From an uncultured Clostridia bacterium (GTDB taxonomy: Bacteria > Bacillota > Clostridia > Oscillospirales > JAAYOS01): a stretch of 17,035 nucleotides of DNA. The translations under genes were made by a program, and so were the position numbers. The notes beneath the pieces were generated by a model. That model was not told the DNA's origin, did not search any database, and saw only the letters and a program-made list of their open reading frames with translations. The stretch covers positions 1 through 17,035 of the forward strand of contig CALXAZ010000140.1 in assembly GCA_944386395.1 (NCBI GenBank), written 5' to 3'. Below are positions 1-6,567 of this stretch, one piece after another; position 1 is the stretch's first letter; the number at the start of each line of letters is the position of its first letter.

Positions 1-1
1 G

Positions 2-700
2 TATGAGTTTCAGGTTTCTACACCGAGAGTTCTATATAAAGAGATAGACGGGGTCGTTAATGAGCCTATAGAGCGCCTTGTGGCAGATGTGCCTGAGAAC
101 AGTGTTGGCGCAGTTATGGAAAAGCTCGGCAGCAGGAAGGGCGAGCTTCAGAAAATGAACCCAATGGGCAGCCGTATGCGGTTGGAGTTTTTGATACCGG
201 CGCGTGGACTGTTTGGCTACCGCAATGAGTTTTTAACCGATACAAAGGGCGAAGGTATCCTCAATACAGTGTTTGAGGGATATGCGCCGTTTAAAGGTGA
301 GATATCCCGCAGATCATTTGGCTCGCTTGTTGCGTACGAATCGGGTGAGGCAGTTGGTTATGGTCTGTTTCAGGCGCAGGAGAGAGGGCAGCTATTTGTC
401 ACTCCCGGTACACCTGTATATGCGGGAATGGTAGTAGGGATGTCGCCAAAGGCGGGAGATATTGTGGTAAATGTTTGCAAGAGGAAGCAGCTTACAAATA
501 CCAGAGCTGCCGGTTCAGACGAGGCGTTGAGGCTTACTCCGGTAACGAAGCTCAGTCTAGAACAGAGTCTGGAGTTTTTGGCAGATGATGAGCTTCTTGA
601 GATAACCCCCAGTAGTATAAGGATAAGAAAAAGGCAGCTCGACCACGCGCAGCGCATGAGAGATTTGAAGCGTGCCGAGGCGGCGGAAGCACATAGCTAA
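2..700 (+). CDS. typA: GTP-binding protein TypA/BipA, C-terminal part (5' end outside window)
   Basis: Ribosome-associated translational GTPase of the EF-G/LepA family, implicated in 50S assembly and stress or cold adaptation. The reading frame is open from base 2 to the TAA at 698-700, giving 232 residues; the family is about 610 long, so the GTPase and domain II are off the left edge. What is visible matches domain V and the TypA-specific C-terminal domain: a VNEPIERL strand, the GSRKGEL turn, then RMRLEFLIPARGLFGYR, which is the most diagnostic block of the family, and a basic tail (KRKQLTNTRAAGSDEALRL, then RIRKRQLD). An internal GTG at 80 is not the true start, because homology continues upstream of it. 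A perfect hairpin terminator follows directly, so it does not share a transcript with the PadR operon. Identification is from recognised family motifs and is secure. Confidence 0.95.
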   Translation, partial: YEFQVSTPRVLYKEIDGVVNEPIERLVADVPENSVGAVMEKLGSRKGELQKMNPMGSRMRLEFLIPARGLFGYRNEFLTDTKGEGILNTVFEGYAPFKGEISRRSFGSLVAYESGEAVGYGLFQAQERGQLFVTPGTPVYAGMVVGMSPKAGDIVVNVCKRKQLTNTRAAGSDEALRLTPVTKLSLEQSLEFLADDELLEITPSSIRIRKRQLDHAQRMRDLKRAEAAEAHS

Positions 701-740
701 AAAGCGGTCCAAAGGTAATATATACCTTTGGACCGCTTTT
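700..740 (+). terminator. Rho-independent terminator after typA
   Basis: Perfect 18-bp inverted repeat (700-717 with 723-740) around a 5-nt loop, starting on the last base of the typA stop codon. The A-run on the left arm and T-run on the right arm belong to the stem. The tail after the stem is only moderately T-rich (GGTTTGG). Confidence 0.88.
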
Positions 741-781
741 GGTTTGGCTGAAAGAATAAAAAGGCAATATTTTGGAATACC

Positions 782-810
782 TTGACAGGAGAGGTATATA
801 AGTATATCAT
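782..810 (+). promoter_or_regulatory. SigA-type promoter of the padR-HAAS-DUF4097 operon
   Basis: TTGACA at 782-787, a 17-bp spacer, and TATCAT at 805-810. The -35 is a perfect consensus and the -10 differs at one or two positions. Expected start is near 817, leaving a leader of about 30 nt before the TTG codon at 848. Confidence 0.7.
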
Positions 811-819
811 ATAAATATG
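794..819. promoter_or_regulatory. Candidate PadR auto-operator overlapping the -10 and start point
   Basis: The spacer and -10 carry two copies of GTATAT (794-799 and 802-807), followed by an inverted repeat CATAT/ATATG (808-812 and 815-819) with a 2-nt centre. PadR proteins usually bind AT-rich dyads over their own promoter, so binding here would block RNA polymerase. The repeat is seen in the sequence; its use as an operator is inferred, and AT-rich DNA makes short repeats easy to find by chance. Confidence 0.35.
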
Positions 820-847
820 AAAAAAATATATTTGGGGAGGTGTAAGA

Positions 848-1195
848 TTGTCGATAACATCAGATCTGATACGTGGTCACACGGACACAATAATATTGGC
901 GCATCTTATGCAGACAGACAGCTATGGGTATGAGATGGGGAAGGCCATACAGCAGCGCACGGACAATCTCTATGAAATGAAAGAAGCAACGCTCTATACA
1001 GCGTTTCGGCGGCTTGAAAACGCAGGATATATTTCCTCATACTGGGGAGACGAAAATACAGGGGCGAGGCGCAGATATTATGCCATTACTGCCAGAGGGA
1101 GAGAAGAGTATTTCCGCCTCAGGGCAGAGTGGGAATCGGCAAAGACGATGATAGACAAACTGATTTATCTGGAGGATAACAGCAATGGAAAATAG
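848..1195 (+). CDS. PadR family transcriptional regulator
   Basis: Small winged-helix repressor, 115 residues, of the short (PadR-s1-like) subfamily. The N-terminal half fits the PadR winged helix: ILAHLMQTDSYGYEM, then the recognition-helix region EATLYTAFRRLENAGYI, then a wing strand GARRRYYAITARGREEY. The remaining C-terminal helix (about 90-108) would be the dimerisation helix. Start choice: TTG at 848, because GGGGAGG ends at 840, 7 nt upstream, and no better codon lies in frame. The stop overlaps the next gene by 11 nt. It probably represses its own operon; neighbouring HAAS and DUF4097 genes are the usual partners of this subtype and suggest response to cell-envelope stress. The ligand is unknown. 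Confidence 0.92.
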   Translation: MSITSDLIRGHTDTIILAHLMQTDSYGYEMGKAIQQRTDNLYEMKEATLYTAFRRLENAGYISSYWGDENTGARRRYYAITARGREEYFRLRAEWESAKTMIDKLIYLEDNSNGK

Positions 1196-1841
1196 GATTA
1201 GAGAGCACGTTGAAGAACTATTTAGAGAAGCTCCGCAGACAAGGAAAACGCTTGAGCTTAAAGAGGAAATGGTGCAAAACCTGGTAGAGAAGTATCACGA
1301 TCTTGTGGCAGAGGGTAAAAATGAAAAGGCTGCCTATGAAATAGTGATAGCGGGGATCGGCGATGTTGGGGAACTGATAGACGACCTTAAGATGAGCTAT
1401 GTGTCAGACCCGTTTGAGGAGAGAAAGGCAAAGCAGAGGTCTGCGTTGTTTACATCAATAGCAGTGATGATGTATATACTGAGCGTGGTTCCTCTGATAA
1501 TTATGGATGAGCTTAATATGAGCGAGGTGGCAGGGATTGCAATAATGTTTGTGATGATAGCTCTGGCTACAGGGTTGCTCATTTATAACAATATGACAAA
1601 GGTGCACTACCGCAGAACAGATGATACTGTTGTGGAAGAATTTAAGGAATGGAAGGCGGATAGGGGTAATAACCGCTCAGCAAAAGACGCGATATCCGGG
1701 ATAGTGTGGAGTCTGACAATAGCCGCATACTTTTTGATAAGCTTTGCTACGGGAGCATGGCATATAACATGGGTAATATTTATCATTGGCATGGCGGTTA
1801 AAAATATTGTTAAAATAGTTATGGATTTGAGCAAATCTTAG
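1185..1841 (+). CDS. HAAS/DUF1700-type domain membrane protein, permease prefix domain type
   Basis: 218-residue integral membrane protein. Residues 1-70 form a soluble, charged three-helix domain (RKTLELKEEMVQNLVEKY, then AYEIVIAGIGDVGELIDDL), the pattern of the HAAS domain, which often follows PadR genes. Four hydrophobic stretches follow at about 87-107, 115-134, 168-188 and 191-213, with a charged cytoplasmic loop at about 138-167. The ATG at 1185 lies inside the end of padR (11-nt overlap) with GGAGG at 1171-1175, so translation is probably coupled. In known PadR/HAAS pairs the HAAS domain is thought to interact with the regulator; that is family knowledge and not shown here. The protein stops 12 nt before the DUF4097 start. 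Function beyond the domain name is unknown. Confidence 0.85.
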   Translation: MENRIREHVEELFREAPQTRKTLELKEEMVQNLVEKYHDLVAEGKNEKAAYEIVIAGIGDVGELIDDLKMSYVSDPFEERKAKQRSALFTSIAVMMYILSVVPLIIMDELNMSEVAGIAIMFVMIALATGLLIYNNMTKVHYRRTDDTVVEEFKEWKADRGNNRSAKDAISGIVWSLTIAAYFLISFATGAWHITWVIFIIGMAVKNIVKIVMDLSKS

Positions 1842-1852
1842 GAGGGATAGGT

Positions 1853-2869
1853 GTGAAAGCGGCGCAAATAATTTTACTTATATGTTGGACGCTGGTAGTG
1901 GTGCTACTTGTTGCGGTGCTTGTGGCAGCCATAAATGGATGGAATATTCCCGGAATACACTTTAGAGGCTCTTGGATAGTATCGGATATAGTAGGTTCAG
2001 GAGAAAATTCGGACTTTGATGGAACTATACCTGGAACGGGTGAGGCAGAGGTAGAGGCAAATGGGATAGAAAAAATAGATATTGTATGGCGTTCAGGTGA
2101 GGTGTTATTTCTCAGACACGGTGAAGATACAATAAAATTTGTGCAGGCAGGTAACAACATAGACAATAACCAAAAAATGAAATATATAGTTGAAGGCAAC
2201 GAGCTGAAAATACGGGACGGAGATGAAAAGTGGCTAAACTTAGGCAGATGGAGGGAAACATATCTGACTATCTATATACCGGAGAGCGTTGAGCTTGTGG
2301 ATGAGATATCTGTTTCAGGTGCGGCTACCGGAATAAATATTACAGAGGGATTTGATGGCTTTGGTCTGGGTAGACTTGAGCTTGATACTGCGTCAGGCGA
2401 GATAGAGGTATCAGGTGTCAGCTGTACAGATGTAGATATATCCTCCGTTTCCGGAAGTGTCAAGTTTGAGGGGATTGACTCTGAGGAGCTCTCGTTTGAG
2501 AGCGTTTCAGGAAATATAACTGCGGAAGATGCTATATCTGACAGAGTGTATATTGAAACTGTGTCTGGAGGAGCGGTTATGAGCGGTTCGTTTCGTGAGG
2601 TGGATTCGGAAACGGTCTCGGGTAGTATGAGCGTAAGCTCAGCTGTGTGCCCCGACAGGATAGCCAGCGAAGCAATATCAGGATCATTTACGCTTCAGAT
2701 ACCTGAAAATGAGGGATTTACATTGGAGTATTCAAAAAAATCTGGCAAGATAAGTTGCAGCTTTGTCACCACTCAGGCACAGGATATGCTTGTTTATGGT
2801 AATGGGGCGGCGCATTTCAGCTTTGACACGGTAAGCGGAGATGTAAACATAGTGAAAGCTGCTGGATAG
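1853..2869 (+). CDS. Membrane-anchored DUF4097 (putative adhesin-like beta-repeat) protein
   Basis: 338 residues. One N-terminal hydrophobic helix (about 5-27) preceded by MKAAQ acts as signal anchor, so the rest should face the outside. Residues 60-150 are mixed beta. Residues 150-335 form the DUF4097 region, a run of short strands broken by Ser-Gly turns (SG at 155, 181, 200, 219, 238, 256, 276, 297, 328), mostly 18-21 residues apart, as expected for a beta-solenoid. Start: GTG at 1853, 6 nt after GGAGGG (1841-1846), which overlaps the stop of the previous gene. The family includes B. subtilis YvlB and enterococcal LiaX, both linked to envelope stress and antimicrobial peptides; a similar role here is inferred. 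No catalytic motif is visible. Confidence 0.85.
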   Translation: MKAAQIILLICWTLVVVLLVAVLVAAINGWNIPGIHFRGSWIVSDIVGSGENSDFDGTIPGTGEAEVEANGIEKIDIVWRSGEVLFLRHGEDTIKFVQAGNNIDNNQKMKYIVEGNELKIRDGDEKWLNLGRWRETYLTIYIPESVELVDEISVSGAATGINITEGFDGFGLGRLELDTASGEIEVSGVSCTDVDISSVSGSVKFEGIDSEELSFESVSGNITAEDAISDRVYIETVSGGAVMSGSFREVDSETVSGSMSVSSAVCPDRIASEAISGSFTLQIPENEGFTLEYSKKSGKISCSFVTTQAQDMLVYGNGAAHFSFDTVSGDVNIVKAAG

Positions 2870-2898
2870 CGGGGTAGTTTGTACGCTATATAAGATAT

Positions 2899-2940
2899 AA
2901 AAAACCGGGAGGAGATCAGATTATCTCCTCCCGGTTTTTT
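2899..2940. terminator. Bidirectional rho-independent terminator between convergent operons
   Basis: Perfect 18-bp inverted repeat: 2899-2916 pairs with 2923-2940 around a 6-nt loop. It has six A on the left and six T on the right, so it gives a T-tailed GC hairpin on both strands. It lies 30 bp after the DUF4097 stop (+) and 72 bp beyond the cysteine desulfurase stop (-). No other terminator is visible for the minus-strand block. Confidence 0.92.
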
Positions 2941-3011
2941 ATATGGGCTAAAGGGAAAATGCTACGATGCAAAATAAGTGCTTGTCTAAAGAAGATATGT
3001 TGAAACTTTCT

Positions 3012-4121
3012 TTATATCTCCTTTAAAGCGGACAAAAGCCGGATGATGTCTTCTTTTGAATTTGTGTAGCTCAGGCTTATGCGGACAGCTGAATTTATAA
3101 GTTTTCTGTCAACATTCATTGCGGAAAGGACGTGACTTGCCCGTCCGCGTGAGCACGCGGAGCCTCCGGAGACGAATATGCCCCGACTCTCAAGCATGCG
3201 GATTAACACTTCAGAGGGATATTTTGGATATGAAATGGTGGCTATACTGCCGTTTGCGGCGATAAGTACTATCCCGGGGAGAGATTTCAGCCCTTCGATA
3301 AGCATATAACGCAAAGAGGATATTTTTTTTGTATTTTCGTCAAGCTTTGCAAAGCCCTCTGCCGCCGCTGCTCCAAATCCGGCAATAGCTGGAACGGCTT
3401 CTGTCCCGGAGCGCATGGAGTTTTCCTGACCCCCGCCAAAGAGCAGAGGCTTTATGCGTAGACCGTTTCGGATATACAGGGCTCCGGCTCCCTTTGGTCC
3501 ATGTATCTTGTGAGAGCTTACAGAGACCATGTCAGCGCCGATGGAGCGAGGGTTGAAACGAAATTTTAAAAATGCCTGTACAGCATCGGAGTGGACGATA
3601 GCGTAGGGATTGTGCCTTTTTAGGATTGTGGCAGCCGCTGAAACCGGAAGCAGAACCCCTGTTTCATTGTTTACAAGCATCATCGAAAGCATGACAGTGT
3701 CCTTGCGTATTGCGGCTTCTACTGCATGAAGAGAAATGTTTCCATCTTTATCTGGTGGCAAATAGGTGACTTCAAAACCGATTGTTTCAAGGTATTTGGA
3801 AGTGTTCAATATGGCATCGTGCTCGATTGCTGTGGTAATAAGGTGTTTTCCGCGGTGCTTCATCAGTTCAGCACCGCGTATCAAAGCCCAGTTGTCAGCC
3901 TCGGTTCCACCTGAGGTAAAAAATATCTCGGAAGGATTGCACCCAAGCGCAGATGCAACTGAAGCCCTCGAACCTTTGACGATGTTTTCGGCAGTAATGC
4001 CCATCGAGTGGACAGAGGAGGGATTTCCATAGTCTACCGTCATTGCAGTGAAAGCAGCTTTTGCAGCAGCGGGAGATACGGAAGTCGTTGCGGCATTGTC
4101 GAGGTAACAGATGTCTGACAT
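3012..4121 (-). CDS. Cysteine desulfurase, NifS/IscS-like (class V aminotransferase fold)
   Basis: PLP enzyme that removes sulfur from L-cysteine as a persulfide for Fe-S clusters, tRNA thiolation or other sulfur acceptors. 369 residues, a normal length. Visible landmarks: YLDNAATT at the N-terminus, SGGTEADNWAL phosphate-binding region (70-80), His101 of the IEHDA block that stacks on PLP, the NNETG block (151-155), Asp179 and Gln182 of HSDAVQ, PLP lysine Lys205 in SSHKIHGPKG, the RSGTE block (238-241), and catalytic Cys323 in GGSACSRGRASHV. ATG at 4121 follows the MATE stop by 1 nt, with GGAGG inside the MATE coding end, so translation is probably coupled. No iscU, iscR or thiI lies beside it, so the sulfur acceptor cannot be told. 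The protein is NifS-like rather than a SufS type by its loop sequences; this subclass is less certain. Confidence 0.92.
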   Translation of the reverse strand: MSDICYLDNAATTSVSPAAAKAAFTAMTVDYGNPSSVHSMGITAENIVKGSRASVASALGCNPSEIFFTSGGTEADNWALIRGAELMKHRGKHLITTAIEHDAILNTSKYLETIGFEVTYLPPDKDGNISLHAVEAAIRKDTVMLSMMLVNNETGVLLPVSAAATILKRHNPYAIVHSDAVQAFLKFRFNPRSIGADMVSVSSHKIHGPKGAGALYIRNGLRIKPLLFGGGQENSMRSGTEAVPAIAGFGAAAAEGFAKLDENTKKISSLRYMLIEGLKSLPGIVLIAANGSIATISYPKYPSEVLIRMLESRGIFVSGGSACSRGRASHVLSAMNVDRKLINSAVRISLSYTNSKEDIIRLLSALKEI

Positions 4122-4122
4122 A

Positions 4123-5514
4123 TTACGCCTCCGCCATGTTCCGAGTAACGTTCCGTATCCATTTTCCAGAGCGGAAGCGGATAAAACCGATTATTGACTT
4201 GATAAATTCTTCACTTACTATAAGCATATAAACTATAGAAATATCCCAGTGGAAAATTAGACCGGTTACAGCAGCAAGAGGAATGGCCCAGAGATACATT
4301 GCGCCGACATCAAGGTAAAGACCGGATTTCACATCTCCTCCGCCTCTGAGTATGCCGACAATAAGCGTAGTATTAAACGAGCGGAATACGAGCATAGCGC
4401 TGATTATTATCAGCATGGTTGTTGCGATGCGCTCAGCATTTGCAGAGAGTGCAAATAGCGGGAATATCAGCGGTCTGACCACAGCAAACAGCACCCCTGC
4501 AAGCAGTAGCCCGGAGCCAAGTCCAATAATTCCTGACAACGAAGCAAGTGTTTTTCCCAAGGAAAACACTTCGTCTTTTGAGCGCCCCACACCTATCTCT
4601 TTTCCGATTATTACAGCTGTGGCGTTTGCAACTGCAAATACGGCAACTGAAATTATCCTTTCAATGTTGCCTGCAATTGAATACGCAGCAACGATATCTG
4701 CCGAAGCTATCATGTGACCGTATATCACAGGATACAGTGATGAACCAAAGCCCCATAGCGTTTCGTTGATGATTACAGGGGTAGAGTAGCGGATAAAATC
4801 GCCAACTATCAGTTTACCTGGTTTGAGAATATTTTTGATGTGAAGCTTGAGATGCTTGTCGACTGCGATATATACAAGCATAATAATAAACTCGGCAATT
4901 CTGGAAAACAAAGTGGCCCATGCAGCACCTTCGATGCCGAGACGTGGCGCGCCAAGCTTTCCAAATATCAGCACCCAGTTGAGGAACACATTCAGAAGCA
5001 TCGAGAATATAACAATAAACATGCCGATTTTTGGATTTTCGCAGCTTCTCTGTGCCCCGACATAGACAGTAACGATAGAGTTTATAAAATAGGAATATGA
5101 CACTATCCGACCATAGCGTACTGCAACCTCGAGAAGCTCAGGGTTATTGGTTGTAAGCCCCATCACCTGTTCCGGAAATAGGAAAATGATCGTTGTAAAA
5201 ATAAAGGAAACTGCTCCAGCAAAATACCAGCTGATGCCAATTACACGACTGATGGTTTGGGTGTCATGCTTACCCCAATACTGGCTTATAAGCACAGCGC
5301 CTCCGGACTGAAGACCAAAAACAAAGAGCATTGCAACGAAAAAGGGAGTGTTTGCAAGCGACATACCGGCAAGCTCATTTTGCCCCAGCGTACCTACCAT
5401 TACCGTATCTGCCATACTGAGAGAGGAATTTATGAGATTTTGCAAAAGTATAGGTACTGAAAGAGCAAGTAACTGCTTATAAAATGAGCCATCACGCTTT
5501 AAATGCTTAAACAT
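4123..5514 (-). CDS. MATE family multidrug/toxin efflux transporter
   Basis: 463-residue, about 12-helix antiporter of the NorM/DinF superfamily that would export cationic compounds using a Na+ or H+ gradient. The N-terminus FYKQLLALSVPILLQNLINSS with SMADTVMVGTLGQNELAGMSLA and then GLQSGGAVLISQYWGK is the classic first MATE half; the second half begins near IRYSTPVIINETLWGFGSSLY. The frame is open to an ATG at 5607, but I prefer ATG 5514 (MFKHLKRDGS): GGAGGT sits just upstream of it, the family starts there, and no ribosome binding site precedes 5607. A TATAAT promoter element and a hairpin-rich leader lie between. The cysteine desulfurase gene follows after 1 nt. The substrate cannot be read from the sequence. 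Confidence 0.92.
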   Translation of the reverse strand: MFKHLKRDGSFYKQLLALSVPILLQNLINSSLSMADTVMVGTLGQNELAGMSLANTPFFVAMLFVFGLQSGGAVLISQYWGKHDTQTISRVIGISWYFAGAVSFIFTTIIFLFPEQVMGLTTNNPELLEVAVRYGRIVSYSYFINSIVTVYVGAQRSCENPKIGMFIVIFSMLLNVFLNWVLIFGKLGAPRLGIEGAAWATLFSRIAEFIIMLVYIAVDKHLKLHIKNILKPGKLIVGDFIRYSTPVIINETLWGFGSSLYPVIYGHMIASADIVAAYSIAGNIERIISVAVFAVANATAVIIGKEIGVGRSKDEVFSLGKTLASLSGIIGLGSGLLLAGVLFAVVRPLIFPLFALSANAERIATTMLIIISAMLVFRSFNTTLIVGILRGGGDVKSGLYLDVGAMYLWAIPLAAVTGLIFHWDISIVYMLIVSEEFIKSIIGFIRFRSGKWIRNVTRNMAEA

Positions 5515-5620
5515 TGTTACCTCCATCCGCCGGGCAGAGAAAGCTTCCTGCAGGGACACAGCACTACCGCGCCCCTGCAGAGAGAACTTGCCGGCGTCTA
5601 TCCGCATTTTCAGGCTGCGG
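5515..5620 (-). promoter_or_regulatory. Structured 5' leader of the MATE gene (candidate cis-regulatory RNA)
   Basis: On the minus-strand RNA three nested or consecutive pairings can be drawn. The first is a 5-bp hairpin near the 5' end (CCGCA with TGCGG). The second is an outer 6-bp stem CGCCGG/CCGGCG (5591-5596 with 5528-5533). Inside it is a perfect 8-bp stem CTGCAGGG/CCCTGCAG (5573-5580 with 5548-5555) closing a 17-nt loop. The outer stem ends 3-4 nt before the GGAGG of the MATE start, so its opening could control ribosome access. It does not match the guanidine, preQ1, yjdF, fluoride or THF consensus as I remember them. Function as a riboswitch is inferred only. Confidence 0.4.
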
Positions 5621-5626
5621 GACCGG

Positions 5627-5632
5627 ATTATA
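5627..5632 (-). promoter_or_regulatory. Candidate -10 element (TATAAT) for the MATE-cysteine desulfurase unit
   Basis: Perfect TATAAT on the minus strand, with the expected start near 5620. No good -35 lies at 16-18 bp (best is CATAAA), so this may be a weak or activator-dependent promoter, or a chance match in the AT-rich stretch after the upstream gene. Confidence 0.4.
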
Positions 5633-5660
5633 TTTTGACTTTGATGTATTTTATGTCGAT

Positions 5661-6548
5661 TTAGTGCCTTAAGAGGTGATTTTTCTTAACCTTGGTAGTA
5701 TACCATGTGTGCTCGATAATATAGTGCTTTGTGTATGTGGTTCTACCTTCGCTGTAGGTGTCCTCGCTTTTCAGCTCCTCATCTATCTCATGACAGACCT
5801 TTGCGACATCGTCAAATTTGGAGATGCGAAGATAATTGGGATGAAACTTCGGAGTTATCATACATACTATGCAATATGCAAAAAACAGCGGGAAAACTAT
5901 TGAGAAGAAGATTATAAATATAAAGTCTGTTGATTCGTCTCCAACCTCGAGCATACGCATGTCTATGGCATAGCTTGAAACTTCACTTCCGGCATACTCA
6001 GTAAGCCCGAGATCATGCCCCGCATATAGCGGCAACTGCACAAGTACGGCATGTTCTAATGTATCAGATGGCTCAAAATCCTGAGCGGCAGCCAAAAGCC
6101 CGACATAGTTGGTACCATTGACGGTGAACATGACCAGCTTTTGCACGGCATCGGAAGGAACCCCACTTTCCGGGTCGTATGGGATATATTCCAGTATGCT
6201 CTCAGAATTAAGCTTATATGCGATGCCAACTTCTTCGACGTTTTCTATCTGTATTTTAAAGCGGTATTTATAGCCATCCACATATACTTCTTCAAGCATG
6301 AGGTAATCGGGGATGGTGACATAGTATTCAGAATAATTAAATGGTTCCTGTTCGGGTTCAATAGTGAGTATGGAGGAACTTGAGGCAAGTTTTTCGTAGT
6401 TGAGAGAGTGCCCGGAAGAGACGGCATTTGGAAGATATATGAATGCAGAGCACATATACCATATATATAAAGCCATAAAAATCAGCGCCCATACGAGCAT
6501 GGCCCGGGCATTTTTTCGCGTTTTTTGCAAGATATATCCGTCAGGCAT
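5661..6548 (-). CDS. Unrecognised two-TM membrane protein with an extracellular domain
   Basis: 295 residues; I do not recognise the family with confidence. A basic N-terminus (QKTRKNAR) leads into TM1 at about 17-38, then a roughly 170-residue, acidic and aromatic-rich segment (39-207). TM2 follows at about 208-232, then a 60-residue charged tail with HPNYLRISKFDDVAKVCHEIDEEL and KHYIIEHTWYTTKVKKNHLLRH. The positive-inside rule puts both ends in the cytoplasm and the middle outside. ATG at 6548 has AAAGGA about 8 nt upstream. It starts 19 nt after the comM-like gene ends, so the two are likely co-transcribed. The end is 146 bp from the MATE start. The tail ends abruptly in a basic segment, and a longer original C-terminus cannot be excluded. 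No enzyme motif is visible. Confidence 0.75.
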   Translation of the reverse strand: MPDGYILQKTRKNARAMLVWALIFMALYIWYMCSAFIYLPNAVSSGHSLNYEKLASSSSILTIEPEQEPFNYSEYYVTIPDYLMLEEVYVDGYKYRFKIQIENVEEVGIAYKLNSESILEYIPYDPESGVPSDAVQKLVMFTVNGTNYVGLLAAAQDFEPSDTLEHAVLVQLPLYAGHDLGLTEYAGSEVSSYAIDMRMLEVGDESTDFIFIIFFSIVFPLFFAYCIVCMITPKFHPNYLRISKFDDVAKVCHEIDEELKSEDTYSEGRTTYTKHYIIEHTWYTTKVKKNHLLRH

Positions 6549-6567
6549 ATGTTTTTCCTTTCTATAC

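Noticed and set aside
5515..5607. N-terminal extension of the MATE protein by 31 residues
   Set aside because: It is in frame and open, but ATG 5607 has no ribosome binding site, the extension is not MATE-like, and ATG 5514 has GGAGGT directly upstream. The region folds as RNA instead.
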